A stretch of 64,000 nt of DNA, from the NCBI GenBank assembly GCA_013215145.1, contig JABSRP010000028.1:1-64000 (forward strand), written 5' to 3'. Positions within the stretch are counted from its first letter, which is position 1; the number at the start of each line of letters is the position of its first letter. The DNA comes from Pseudobacteriovorax sp. (lineage in GTDB: Bacteria; Bdellovibrionota_B; Oligoflexia; Oligoflexales; Oligoflexaceae). Below the pieces are notes generated by a model. That model searched no databases. It saw nothing but the letters and a program-made list of their open reading frames with translations, and was not told the origin of the DNA. The position numbers were made by a program, and so were the translations under genes. Positions 1 to 10,617 of this stretch are shown here, piece by piece.

Positions 1-29
1 TCTTTGCCATGTGGAATGTCCTCCAAAAG

Positions 30-239
30 TTATATAAGTTTTTCGGAGGGAAGTGGGATTTCTTTAGAGACAGCACAGTTGGGGTATCTCACCATAGAAA
101 CGTCATAGTCTTGGTCAAATAATTGCAGAAAGTCTTCCATGTACCTGTGCGATAATCCAGGTCCCCCGTGCAAACCAATTAACTGAAGGTCTCTCGTGTC
201 AGTCGAGTTATTTAGGGATATTTTAATCGTCTTATACAT
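30..239 (-). pseudogene. Fragment of an alpha/beta-hydrolase (prolyl aminopeptidase-like)
   Basis: A 69-codon open frame carries the HGGPG oxyanion-hole motif followed by a segment resembling the start of a proline iminopeptidase-type alpha/beta hydrolase. Such enzymes are normally about 300 residues with a catalytic Ser-Asp-His triad; this frame stops before any nucleophile elbow. The usual DQRG-like stretch after HGGPG is replaced by VRYPNC, so the copy looks diverged as well as truncated. It sits at the edge of a decayed integrated element. I infer a gene remnant; a genuine short protein is less likely. Confidence 0.35.
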
Positions 240-942
240 TCAATTATTAAGCCCTATAAAGTATTTTATGTAATATAGCGAAGATCGAAGTTAACAATTT
301 AAGAACCAGTTTCAGCTTCAAAATGAATCAACTAGTGTTCGATTTTTAGCGACTTTTATTTCGCGTGACAAGTTTAAATGATCCATGATGACTTTGGTAG
401 CAGGATATGGCCTGTCCACCAAACAAGCAGGCAGAAAGCTCAATTCCAACTGATACCAAAGAAATAGAGTGTCCTATAGATGGACCTAGCCTCAATGCCG
501 GTGAGCCCATCAGCGTTGAGCCTAACACTTGTTAATCAATAAGTTTTTGGCGCATCCAAAACGTACCAGGGTCGGATTAATGCAAAAAGCTAAAATGTCC
601 TCCAACGGTCTTCGAGGTCGTATAGTCTCAAAGTCTTAATTTTATAGTTAGATGTTTGATATCAAAGTCGATTCCACCTTATCAGGACACGCTTTAAATC
701 GGGAGACTGTTATTGCTATTGGAGCTATTTAAAGGTGATGGTTAGATTTTCAGGCAATATGCATCACGTTTCGGACTCTCTTCAATAGATACTATTGATA
801 GCTTTATTCTCTACCCCAATGAATTTTCCAAAGGTCTGTTTTTTGCAGAACTCAGCCCTCTAATTCCTTTACTTCCTGTGCCCACGAAGCTAGAACCCGT
901 TCGTCTTGATGTTAAGGGGTTTACATAGTGAAAGGATAAAGT
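240..942. other. Gene-poor stretch at the edge of the decayed element
   Basis: About 700 bases with frequent stops in all frames. Open stretches of about 60 codons exist but have no convincing ribosome binding site or recognisable motif. No tRNA, terminator or long repeat is evident. It is probably decayed DNA between the hydrolase fragment and the first gene of the element. Confidence 0.4.
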
Positions 943-1332
943 ATGAAAAAAACAATCAATGAGACTCAAAAAAACCAAGCTACAAAAACCCAATCTAATC
1001 TAGATAAAAAGGAGAAACGAGCATTACACCTATCCCTATACAACCTCAAGCGCTTTAAAACGATTCAAGACCAGGCGAATCAAAAGCAGTTTGGCAAAAA
1101 ATTGTCTCTCGAGGATGTGGCTACAGCAGTACTAGATTTTGTCGATGTAAATCGGGTAGTGACCAAATTAAAAGATGAATCATTACGACCTGAGGATCAT
1201 GTTAAGGCCATTTACCAGGATTACTGTAAGAAAAATGAAAGAATTAGCTTTGATGCCTTCATATTGAAGGTACTCGTCAAGGAGATTCAAATTGATTTCG
1301 ATCTAGAAACACTAAAAAAAGGAGTCATGTGA
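943..1332 (+). CDS. Lysine-rich hypothetical protein of the integrated element
   Basis: A 129-residue protein, very rich in Lys and Gln at the N-terminus (about 40 residues, probably disordered) followed by a predicted helical C-terminal part. The ATG is preceded by AAAGGA at suitable spacing. I recognise no family. The charge and the position upstream of an excisionase-like gene and an integrase suggest a DNA-associated accessory protein of the element, which is inference. There is no signal peptide or membrane segment. Confidence 0.55.
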   Translation: MKKTINETQKNQATKTQSNLDKKEKRALHLSLYNLKRFKTIQDQANQKQFGKKLSLEDVATAVLDFVDVNRVVTKLKDESLRPEDHVKAIYQDYCKKNERISFDAFILKVLVKEIQIDFDLETLKKGVM

Positions 1333-1484
1333 TGTAATACTTAGATGCCAAGCAAAAACCAATCTTACCAACTAGCCCACGACGGTACCTATGTCTCGTG
1401 GGCTTAGTGTCGTTCGACAAGTAGTCTCATTCTCAAAATCTAATTACCCTCATTTTATAGATGCTTCGCATTGGAAAGGAAGCT

Positions 1485-1727
1485 ATGAATTTAATCGGTT
1501 TAAACAAGGCTAAAACGAAAGTTCAGCCTCAGCTCTTTGACAACGAAATATGCAAAACCTACCTAACAAGTGAGGAACTAGCAGCATTGCTAAAGCTCTC
1601 ACCACATACAATTAGGGCATGGCGCAAAAAACGAATGATTACACCAGTAAAATTCGGGCGCAGTGTTAGATGGCTATTGGATGATGTGTTGAAGGAACTT
1701 GCTAAACAACGAGGTAATTCAACATGA
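1485..1727 (+). CDS. Excisionase-family helix-turn-helix protein
   Basis: An 80-residue protein. The C-terminal half (YLTSEELAALLKLS, then TIRAWRKKRMI and GRSVRW) matches the excisionase/MerR-like winged-helix pattern (HTH_17), which acts as a recombination directionality factor or small regulator. I chose the ATG at 1485 because GGAAAGGA lies just upstream; an in-frame ATG at 1461 lacks such a site. Its end overlaps the start of the integrase frame by four bases, as in xis-int pairs of integrative elements. Intact, unlike its partner. Confidence 0.75.
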   Translation: MNLIGLNKAKTKVQPQLFDNEICKTYLTSEELAALLKLSPHTIRAWRKKRMITPVKFGRSVRWLLDDVLKELAKQRGNST

Positions 1728-3059
1728 TAATAAGTATTGACGGCAAAGCTAAAGTTTATCGTACTCCCCACGGTAACTATCGTATTCGGTTTACTGATGC
1801 GACGGGCAAGTCTCGCAACAAGGTGGTAAAAACAGCCACCGATAAGGCAGCACTTGTCAGGGCGATTAAGAAAAGGATTAGCCTCGCTTATTGGTTCCCT
1901 GCCGAAAAAGTAAATGACGCTCCCACTGTAATTGTAAGGACGTTTGAAGATTTGGCTAAAATGTGGCTCGAGCACTCTGAAAAAGTCCGTGAGATCTCAA
2001 AAATCCTGTCTGGTGACTTATACTTCGCATCTAAATATTCATATCTTACCTGTCCTCGGTAGTCTAAATCTTAAGGATCTTACGATTAATGATATCGAGG
2101 TTTTGGCGAAGAAGTTGAAGTCGACGAAGCGAAGAACCAGGTCTTTTACCGGAGTTAGAAAGGCTCGCAAGGAGGAGTTTTTTGATGATGACGAGTTTTT
2201 ATCTACAGCCTACCGGCGGGATATTCTGACGGTCGCTTGCATGGTGGCGAAGTTTGGTTACGAACGACGAATTACGACCGAGCATGCCTTTGCAAGCTAC
2301 AAATTGCCAGCGCAACCGGAGCAACCATACGATTATTGGCGACTAGAGGACGAAGACGCGTTTCTTGGTTGGCTTGAGAAAGGAGGACCTAGAAGCGTTA
2401 GGGTAGCGATCAGGGATAGCACCAGAAGTGGTCAGAAAAAATATCGTATGCGACCGTTTAAGATGCGCCCCGGCAAAGCAGAGGAACTTCACGATATCGT
2501 TCTTTTCGCCTTACGCTCTGGATTACGGAAAGGTGAGATTGGAGCCTTGCGGCCACGTGATGTCAACTTTGAAAAAAATGTCATCGTCGTTAGGCGCTCC
2601 TATTCCGAGAAGGAAAAGGTCGTTAAACAGACGACCAAGAGCAAGAACTATCGTTTTGTCGAGATGAATGGCGACATGCGCGAAATACTAAAAAAGCGCA
2701 TTGCGCATGCTGTTAGCGACGAAGCCAGACTTTTTAATAGCTCGGCTTGGGCTGTGAAAAAGTTCTCCAGTTATTGCGAAAAGGCAGGTGTTAGGGTGAT
2801 TCACTTTCACTCCTTGCGCCACACCTGTTTGACCAACCTTGCCAATGGTTATGGACTTGATGCGCCTATTCCGCTTCCACAGGTACAAAAAATTGCTGGT
2901 CATAGGGATGTGGCGACGACGATGCGTTATGTTCATACCAATGGCATAGAGAATACCAGTTCAAGGCAGCTTTCCAGAGCTGAAAGAAAGGCAGCCAAAT
3001 TGCAGGAGAGAAAGCGAGAGCTGAGTCCCAACGTCGCTTACCTAGATGCTCATAGGTAA
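1724..3059 (+). pseudogene. Tyrosine recombinase/phage-type integrase, split by a frameshift
   Basis: The N-terminal arm-binding part (1724 to about 2025) is in one frame. The core-binding and catalytic domains continue to 3059 in the +1 frame. The sense reading switches between ...ILSGD and YTSHLNIHILPVLG, around 2015-2035, so one extra base explains the break. Downstream, the catalytic set is intact: Arg in LRSGLRKGEI, HxxR in HSLRHT, GH in IAGHRD and the Tyr nucleophile in MRYVH. The product would be about 440 residues, normal for phage/ICE integrases. Overlap with the excisionase gene supports an original xis-int unit. Most likely inactivated; a programmed shift or sequencing error cannot be excluded. 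Confidence 0.8.
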
Positions 3060-3323
3060 AGCTGACTTCCTGTTCCGATCATTTAGAGCGTTTTAAACCA
3101 TCCAGTTTTTTCTAACCAAAACACCTTCATGCTATGACCTAAATTACGAAACTACTCCTTAACGAGCGTTCCGCTTGAGGGGCATCGCGACTATTGGTCC
3201 GACCAACCAGGACGCTTGCCATAGCTTTTTTAGATGGCAAAATGTTTTAGGCAACCAGCGGCGTGTTAAGGGCGTTAGTGGCCTGAGAGATGCTTGCCGT
3301 TGGCACGAGTCAGAATAGAAAAT
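3060..3323. other. Intergenic DNA downstream of the integrase
   Basis: No open frame with a ribosome binding site, and no tRNA that could have served as attachment site, is visible between the integrase and the chaperonin terminators. The junction of the element with the core chromosome may lie here, but I see no clear direct repeat marking it. Confidence 0.35.
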
Positions 3324-3345
3324 AAAGGGCTTTGACAGCCCTTTT
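3324..3345. terminator. Hairpin, possible bidirectional terminator
   Basis: Perfect 7-bp stem AAAGGGC / GCCCTTT with a 7-base loop. It ends in four T on the plus strand and lies between the integrase remnant and the groEL terminator. It could end transcription from the integrase side. Confidence 0.5.
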
Positions 3346-3352
3346 AAAACGC

Positions 3353-3375
3353 AAAAAACCCGCCGAAGCGGGTTT
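3353..3375 (-). terminator. Rho-independent terminator of groES-groEL
   Basis: On the minus strand an 8-bp stem AAACCCGC / GCGGGTTT with a tetraloop TTCG runs into six T. This is a textbook intrinsic terminator about 110 bases after the groEL stop codon. Confidence 0.85.
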
Positions 3376-3487
3376 CAAATGAAGCGTTTTTTGGGGCCGA
3401 AAAACAGGGCCTTTTTCAAACCGTCCCGGTTTTTCGTCCCACTTGGGGGTTGGGGTGACGTAACTGTCCGTAATTAATGCGGAAATG

Positions 3488-5173
<1,686 letters not shown>

Positions 5174-5194
5174 TTAAACAATAAATGGGAAGCA

Positions 5195-5482
5195 TTAAGA
5201 AAGAACGCCGAGAATATCATCTTCTCTAAGGATTAAGTGATCTTCGCTTTCTAGCTTGACTTCAGATCCAGCATATTTGCTGAATAAGATGCGATCACCT
5301 TCGATAACATCTGGTTTAGATAGGCTACCGTCTGATAAGACTTTACCTTTTCCGACAGCTACAACGAGGCCTTCCATAGGCTTCTCTTTTGCATTATCTG
5401 GAATGATAATACCGCTAGCTGTTTTGGACTCCGCTTCGAGACGCTTAACTAGGATGCGATCCTGTAAAGGTCTAAGTTTCAT
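5195..5482 (-). CDS. groES: 10 kDa co-chaperonin GroES
   Basis: A 95-residue co-chaperonin that caps GroEL. It begins with [14 protein letters not shown] and contains the mobile-loop segment [10 protein letters not shown] and the conserved VVAVGKG block. I place the start at 5482, where GGAGG precedes the ATG by about six bases; a longer reading starting 14 codons upstream would add an unrelated N-terminus. First gene of the groES-groEL operon. Confidence 0.97.
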   Translation of the reverse strand: MKLRPLQDRILVKRLEAESKTASGIIIPDNAKEKPMEGLVVAVGKGKVLSDGSLSKPDVIEGDRILFSKYAGSEVKLESEDHLILREDDILGVLS

Positions 5483-5618
5483 AAATGCCTCCAAGAAAAA
5501 AATTATTGACACCGAAGACGACACGAATTCAGTCTTAGTACGTCAAATAGCAGAAAATGACCATAATCACCCAGCAAGACCATCTGTCTTTAGTAAGGTG
5601 CTGTCATAACTCGAATGC

Positions 5619-5646
5619 AAGATAATTATCCTTTTTCCGAAGTCAA
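5619..5646 (-). promoter_or_regulatory. Possible sigma70-type promoter for groES-groEL
   Basis: On the minus strand TTGACT (5646-5641) and TATCTT (5624-5619) are separated by 16 bases, about 135 bases upstream of the groES start. I looked for a CIRCE/HrcA operator and for a sigma32-like promoter and saw neither clearly, so heat regulation is not explained by this sequence. Confidence 0.3.
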
Positions 5647-5692
5647 GGGAAGCTCAAAAAAAAAATTGTGCGAGGCGAAAAGCTAGATTTGC

Positions 5693-6490
5693 TTAGAGAG
5701 AGATGCAGTTGGTCTTATTGAGTCCAAGGTTTTCAAATACGTCATATTCAATAGTCTTTTGATGGGATCGGATTTCACTGATGAGGTAACGTCTTGCGCG
5801 AATAGAGGACTTGTCCTCAGAAAAATCGATGGCAACAGGTTGGCTATTCGCTTGTCCTTCTTTGGGTAGGACGACAAGCTTAAGCTGTTGATCATTGGGG
5901 TGTTTCGAATGAGCTAGACTAATTTTTTGGATATCTTCCCAGCGAAAACTATGGGTTTTAAACCGGGTTGAAAATTCGAGGCTATTATTGGTCACATTCA
6001 CAGCGCGAAGCGAACGAGACCACGTGATGATGATGCCAATCCACGGAGAGATCACAAGAACGACAAAGGCCACCATGACGGAAACCGGCGAGTTTGTCAT
6101 TTGCTCGCTACTCGTAAATCGCGTTAGCAGCAAAAAACTGATGCACCCCGCCAGGCCAAATAACGAAATCTGAATAAGTGATCTGGGGTAGGCGATAAAT
6201 CGTCTGCCGCCCTCCGGCAGAATATCAGTGAAGTAGTAGTGTTCGCGATCTTCGATTTGAGCCTTCTGAAAGTATTCAGCGACATCTTCGTCCTCATCGT
6301 CGACTTCGTAGATGCGACGCCATACGTCCTGCTCTTCGTCGAATCGGCCTTGGTGAACGTAAAGTGCTGCGAGAAGTTTGAGAGCTTGGATGTTGTTTGG
6401 CCCAAGAGCCAATAACTGCTCAAGGGATTCGAAGGCCTGGTTGATATCGCCTTCATCAATCATTTTTTCAATCGCAGTCACATGGTTCAT
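5693..6490 (-). CDS. TPR-containing membrane protein of unknown function
   Basis: A 265-residue protein. Residues about 5-70 read as two tetratricopeptide-like helical repeats (INQAFESLEQLLALGPNN and the following repeat). Two hydrophobic segments of about 20 residues follow near 115-135 and 145-165, then a soluble C-terminal domain rich in beta strands resembling a PH-like membrane-associated fold. The start at 6490 has AAGGAAAGG upstream and avoids overlap with the preceding lipoprotein gene; the open frame extends further upstream. It is co-directional with that lipoprotein (13-base gap), so the two are probably co-transcribed. Confidence 0.6.
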   Translation of the reverse strand: MNHVTAIEKMIDEGDINQAFESLEQLLALGPNNIQALKLLAALYVHQGRFDEEQDVWRRIYEVDDEDEDVAEYFQKAQIEDREHYYFTDILPEGGRRFIAYPRSLIQISLFGLAGCISFLLLTRFTSSEQMTNSPVSVMVAFVVLVISPWIGIIITWSRSLRAVNVTNNSLEFSTRFKTHSFRWEDIQKISLAHSKHPNDQQLKLVVLPKEGQANSQPVAIDFSEDKSSIRARRYLISEIRSHQKTIEYDVFENLGLNKTNCISL

Positions 6491-6503
6491 GAGAGCCTTT
6501 CCT

Positions 6504-7022
6504 TCACGGTTCGATTTCCTGTTCATCGAGGTCTTGATAAAACGAGACAAAACCGCTCTGGCAGTGTCGTTTTGCGATGTTAAAAGGTTTGTTGGCACAA
6601 CTGGTGGTGCTGCAGTTTTTGACGGAACGGTATTCGATGAGATCTTTTGATCCCTCTTGCCATGCCGCGCAGACGATACGATTTTTATTGCCATCACTGA
6701 TGAGGACTTCGTCGCAAAAACAAGGCTTGTCGGTGGCTGGCTTTTGAAAGCCAGGGGGCAGGCGGTGCGGCCACATGGCGATGGTCTTACAAAATCCCTT
6801 GGCTAATTTTTGACAGTTGAGTTTGCTGCATGACCCATCAATTGATCCCATGACCTTTGCTGGTCCGGTGACATCATTGCTAGCAGCCCAAACTCCGCAT
6901 GAGGGCGCCTCTGTTTTTGCGACGGGACCGCAGTAGCACGGCGGTCGTTCGCTCAGTTTTACCTCAGGCTTTGTTGCGCAGCTGAATAATAAGCTGATTA
7001 GCAGTATGCGTATCTTCGTCAT
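6504..7022 (-). CDS. Cysteine-rich lipoprotein with a duplicated six-cysteine module
   Basis: A 172-residue predicted lipoprotein: a short hydrophobic signal ends in LLFSC, with the lipidated Cys at 15. The mature part contains two copies of one spacing pattern. Copy 1 has CYCG, SCGVW, SCSKLNC and GFC; copy 2 has CFCD, VCAAW, NCSTTSC and RHC. Each contains six Cys in matching order, suggesting three disulfides per module in the periplasm or at the surface. I recognise no family. It precedes the TPR membrane protein in the same direction. Confidence 0.7.
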   Translation of the reverse strand: MTKIRILLISLLFSCATKPEVKLSERPPCYCGPVAKTEAPSCGVWAASNDVTGPAKVMGSIDGSCSKLNCQKLAKGFCKTIAMWPHRLPPGFQKPATDKPCFCDEVLISDGNKNRIVCAAWQEGSKDLIEYRSVKNCSTTSCANKPFNIAKRHCQSGFVSFYQDLDEQEIEP

Positions 7023-7189
7023 TCACTCTCGCTTTCTCTGTCCAAATGTCTCGGAATTTGGCAGACAAACTTTAGAGAGCCGAAGGAATCAAACACCCTG
7101 TTCTGAAACACAAAATGCTTGAGTATTCCCATTTATCGGGCGATAATCTGGGCCTTAATCTCCAACACATGACCTATCGAGGATTTGTA

Positions 7190-8965
7190 ATGACCACTGC
7201 CAATCTCTTGCCGGAAGTTTTCTTTAATAAATCGAATCAGTTAGCGAGAGAAAAAGCCTTTTATTACTGCAGGCCTCGCGATAAAAAATGGGTGGAAATG
7301 ACCTGGAGGAAATACCAGGAAGAAGTTTGCCTATTGGCAGGGTGGCTACAAAGCAAAGGTGTCAAAAAAGGTGATAAAGTGGCTTTGCTTTCTGCCAATC
7401 GACCCGAGTGGCTGATCAGCGACATTGCAATTATGTCGATTGGGGCGATAAGTATTCCTGTTTATGCGACGTCCTCGGAAGCGGATATTACCTACATTCT
7501 GGATCACTCTGAGGCAAAGTTACTACTCGTTGATACCTTGGAGCGAGCCGCGCCAGCAGCGAAGGCAAAACTCGAAGGAATCTTGGTCTTTGATAAGCCT
7601 GGCGACAGCGCGAAAGAGCCGTTTTCAGCGCCAATTTTCGATATTTCCGATGCTCACAAGGCAAAGGACACAGCCATTGAAAAACCTGTTGATTTAGATC
7701 AGGAAGATATCGCGACGATCATTTACACCTCAGGTACCACAGGAAAGCCTAAGGGTGTGATTCACACTCACGGTAACTTCGTCGCCATGGTTCCGACGGT
7801 TTTTGATGTGCTTAAGCAAGAAGGAGGTGCGGTTGATCGTTTCTTCTCCTTTTTACCGCTGAGTCATGTAGCCGAACGAATCCTGGTTCAGGTGGGCTCG
7901 ATTGTGACAGGATCTGAGGTCGCCTTTGCGAGAAATATCGACACGCTTGCTGAGGATCTCGTTCGTTGTCGTCCTACGATTCTTTTATGTGTACCAAGAC
8001 TGTGGGAAAAAATTTACGAAAAAATCAATAACGGTCTGCTGACGGCCTCCCCTGTTAAAAAAGCTGTTTTCGGCCTGGCTAAGGCCTTAGGTCAAGTCCG
8101 CATCGAAGGAACCAGAATTAATCGCAAGCATGATGAAACACTGAGAGCGAAGGTTTCTGATATTCTCGTGGGTAACAAATTGAAAAAACGCTTAGGCCTA
8201 GATGCCTGCCGCATGCTCGTCACCGGCGCGGCCCCTACGCGCCCTGAGGTTATGAAGTTTTTTGGAACCTTTGGGATGCTCATCCGCGAGGTCTATGGCT
8301 TAACGGAAAATCTCTGCCTCGGCGTTCTCAACGATTACGATGAATCTGTTATTGGCAGTTGCGGCAAGGTTTTTATGGGCAACGAGATCAAGATAGCCGA
8401 TGATGACGAAATCATGTTTCGGGCACCCTGGATGTTTAAGGGCTACTATAAAATGCCAGAAGAAACGGCGAAGGTTTTAGATAAAGACGGATGGTTTGGC
8501 ACCGGTGATCTCGGTAAGCTTGATAATGAAGGGCGGCTGAGTATCGTTGGACGAAAAAAAGAACTGCTCAAAACCTCCGGTGGTAAATACGTGGCCCCTG
8601 TTCCCATCGAAGACAGTCTAAAAGCGATAAGTGTGGTCCAAGATGCAATGATTATTGGAGACAATCAAAAATACTGCGTCGCTCTCGTATCCTTGGATGC
8701 TGAGGTTGTGGCTGATAAGAGTCCGGAAAGCTTCAAGCAGGAATTGAGCCAGCATCTGGAAGATGTTAACCGACCTTTGGCTTCTTTTGAGTCCATTAAG
8801 AGGATTGGTGTCATGAAGGAGAGTTTCTCTGTAGAATCAGGATCCTTGACTCCTACTCTAAAGGTTAAGAGGAAGGTGGTCACTGAACAACAGGAGTCCT
8901 TTATCAACCAAATTTACTCAAGCGATGACGAGCTGGTGATTTTTGATGAAAAAGCTACTGGCTAG
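7190..8965 (+). CDS. Long-chain acyl-CoA synthetase (AMP-binding)
   Basis: A 591-residue member of the ANL superfamily. It activates fatty acids to acyl-AMP and then acyl-CoA. The P-loop-like motif IIYTSGTTGKPKGV lies near residues 180-193, the adenylate-binding REVYGLTE near 395, and the hinge motif with GWFGTGDLG and GRKKELLKTSGGKYV in the C-terminal third. It most resembles the FadD15-type long-chain synthetases. I chose the ATG at 7190 because GAGGA lies six bases upstream; the open frame extends 25 codons further. Its end overlaps the convergent neighbour by 11 bases. Confidence 0.9.
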   Translation: MTTANLLPEVFFNKSNQLAREKAFYYCRPRDKKWVEMTWRKYQEEVCLLAGWLQSKGVKKGDKVALLSANRPEWLISDIAIMSIGAISIPVYATSSEADITYILDHSEAKLLLVDTLERAAPAAKAKLEGILVFDKPGDSAKEPFSAPIFDISDAHKAKDTAIEKPVDLDQEDIATIIYTSGTTGKPKGVIHTHGNFVAMVPTVFDVLKQEGGAVDRFFSFLPLSHVAERILVQVGSIVTGSEVAFARNIDTLAEDLVRCRPTILLCVPRLWEKIYEKINNGLLTASPVKKAVFGLAKALGQVRIEGTRINRKHDETLRAKVSDILVGNKLKKRLGLDACRMLVTGAAPTRPEVMKFFGTFGMLIREVYGLTENLCLGVLNDYDESVIGSCGKVFMGNEIKIADDDEIMFRAPWMFKGYYKMPEETAKVLDKDGWFGTGDLGKLDNEGRLSIVGRKKELLKTSGGKYVAPVPIEDSLKAISVVQDAMIIGDNQKYCVALVSLDAEVVADKSPESFKQELSQHLEDVNRPLASFESIKRIGVMKESFSVESGSLTPTLKVKRKVVTEQQESFINQIYSSDDELVIFDEKATG

Positions 8966-9560
8966 CGGCCTGGGCATTGGAACTAGCAGTGTTATCGTAT
9001 TCCACAGATATTGATACTAGAGTTCCAAGGTCATCTTTGATTTGTAGCTTTTGAGTTTCAATCAATGGTTGGTGGGGGATGGTTTCGGGAATCACGAAGT
9101 AGTTGACCTCACCCACCTTAGTGTCTTCGCCAAAAAAGAAAAACTGCTTGTTTTTTTCGAACATTGTAATCCTGGCAGATATGGCAATTTTATCTTCAGT
9201 CGTTTCGAAGAATCTCATGGATTCTGAGACAAGCTCGCGAATGATTTCACCTTCGATGCGGATCCGGCCAGAATTGTCTTCCGAAGTCCAATTGGTTAGT
9301 GGCTTAACGCTGACCGCTCCAAATTCTCCCAAGTGCCTGGTGCGGTTTTTCCGATCCTTCATCTCGGTGTTGCGGTTCTCTTTCGATATAGCTGTCGCAA
9401 ACAGCTCTAAGGTAAAAAAATACTCATTGAGTCCCGACTCATCATGGTTGCCGGCTCTGACATTGGTAACGGTTACGCTCCCGCTAAGGGTCCCGTAGTC
9501 AATGGGGTTGGATCCCCAGGCTACAAAAGCTAGTATTGTCGCGAAAAATAGTCTATTCAT
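8955..9560 (-). CDS. Secreted protein of unknown function
   Basis: A 201-residue protein with a Sec signal peptide (hydrophobic LFFATILAFVAWG after Met-Asn-Arg) and a mature part rich in beta strands. No motif is recognised. Start 9560 is chosen because the signal peptide begins there and GGGAG lies upstream. It converges on the acyl-CoA synthetase gene with an 11-base tail overlap. Its start lies 90 bases downstream of the mevalonate operon, across a terminator. Confidence 0.55.
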   Translation of the reverse strand: MNRLFFATILAFVAWGSNPIDYGTLSGSVTVTNVRAGNHDESGLNEYFFTLELFATAISKENRNTEMKDRKNRTRHLGEFGAVSVKPLTNWTSEDNSGRIRIEGEIIRELVSESMRFFETTEDKIAISARITMFEKNKQFFFFGEDTKVGEVNYFVIPETIPHQPLIETQKLQIKDDLGTLVSISVEYDNTASSNAQAASQ

Positions 9561-9606
9561 GCCGCATACATCTCCCTGAGAAGAGTCTCGGCAAGCAAGT
9601 GGTCTT

Positions 9607-9626
9607 AAAAAAGGCAAATTTTGCCT
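9607..9626 (-). terminator. Intrinsic terminator of the mevalonate operon
   Basis: On the minus strand a short AT-rich hairpin, AGGCA-AAATT-TGCCT, is followed by six T. It begins 23 bases after the mvk stop codon. Confidence 0.65.
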
Positions 9627-9648
9627 ATCCCAATCCTTGGTCCTGTTA

Positions 9649-10617
9649 CTATATGGAAACGTGAAACACAGGATTTTTTGGGAAAGCTGCCTTAAGCAAA
9701 TCTAATTGATGCTGCCAATGACTGCTGTCTAGAAGGCAAATAAGAGTTCCCCCTCCACCGGCTCCGGTGGTTTTTGACCCTAAAACGCCTAAAGAACGAC
9801 ACTTGTGGATCATTTGCTGTAAAACCTCTGGAACCACACCAGCTTCGTTCAGGTATACACTGTTGTGGCTCATGGCCTCGGCGATGGCTGGCTCATCATG
9901 GCGACGAAATGCGGCGGCCGTCTCCATGGCTAGATCATCGAGCTGACTTAGGCGGCGATTTCCTTCACTACCCATGAAATAAGGTTTTGCAACTTTGATC
10001 ATAGCTAAGGTCGAAGCCCGAATCTTTGAGTCAATAAGGGCAAAATGTAGGCTTGCCTCTGTTGCTTGATCCTCACGGTAAAGAATCTTTGGGTCATTTC
10101 CCTTATGAAAAAGGATAGGCTCTTCGTGAGCAACGACAGCTGTATCCAGACCCGAGGGGCTTCCGTGAAAGCGTTCTTCCATTTTATTTGCGAGTTTGGC
10201 TAGGCCTGATTGGGAAAATGTCTCACCATAAGATCCCAAGATCGTTCTTAAGGTTGCGACGCAAAGAGTGGCCGAGGATCCCAGACCGGCACCAATAGGG
10301 ATTTTTGAATGACCATCAATGGTTAAGCTAAAGGATTTGCGACCAAGTAAATTAAAGGCATCTGGGATAATGTCGGCGATCCGATCTGAAACCTCTTTGC
10401 CGCCTAAAAACAGCTTATTGTGTTCTGAGCTGTCGTTGCGTGGCTCCAAGGATAGACTTACGGTCATGGACTTAAGCGGAATAGCTACGGAGCCAGCCCC
10501 ATACACGACGCTGTGCTCACCAACCAAAATAGCTTTACCGCAGGCGAAGCCGGTGTACGATCGGGGGTATAGTTGATTGCTAGACGCTGTCCGCGAGCCG
10601 GAGTTCGTTTCCTTCAT
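9649..10617 (-). CDS. mvk: Mevalonate kinase
   Basis: A 322-residue GHMP kinase that phosphorylates mevalonate to 5-phosphomevalonate. Motifs in order: GKAILVGEHSVVYG near residue 27 (substrate-binding motif 1), the phosphate-binding loop PIGAGLGSSA near 108-117, PSGLDTAV near 155 with the catalytic Asp, and the C-terminal TGAGGGG. The GEHxVVYG signature distinguishes it from the phosphomevalonate kinase two genes upstream. Last gene of the operon; its ATG overlaps the mvaD stop codon (ATGA), implying translational coupling. Confidence 0.93.
   Translation of the reverse strand: MKETNSGSRTASSNQLYPRSYTGFACGKAILVGEHSVVYGAGSVAIPLKSMTVSLSLEPRNDSSEHNKLFLGGKEVSDRIADIIPDAFNLLGRKSFSLTIDGHSKIPIGAGLGSSATLCVATLRTILGSYGETFSQSGLAKLANKMEERFHGSPSGLDTAVVAHEEPILFHKGNDPKILYREDQATEASLHFALIDSKIRASTLAMIKVAKPYFMGSEGNRRLSQLDDLAMETAAAFRRHDEPAIAEAMSHNSVYLNEAGVVPEVLQQMIHKCRSLGVLGSKTTGAGGGGTLICLLDSSHWQHQLDLLKAAFPKNPVFHVSI

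Noticed and set aside
346..528. 60-codon minus-strand frame in the left gene-poor stretch
   Set aside because: No ribosome site, no motif, and stop-rich neighbours; most likely chance.
2015..2035. Programmed +1 frameshift in the integrase
   Set aside because: No recognisable slippery site or stimulatory hairpin; simple decay or error is more likely.
3060..3323. tRNA gene as attachment site next to the integrase
   Set aside because: No cloverleaf, anticodon stem or CCA-type end could be found on either strand.
5483..5692. CIRCE/HrcA operator upstream of groES
   Set aside because: No TTAGCACTC-N9-GAGTGCTAA or near match is present on either strand.
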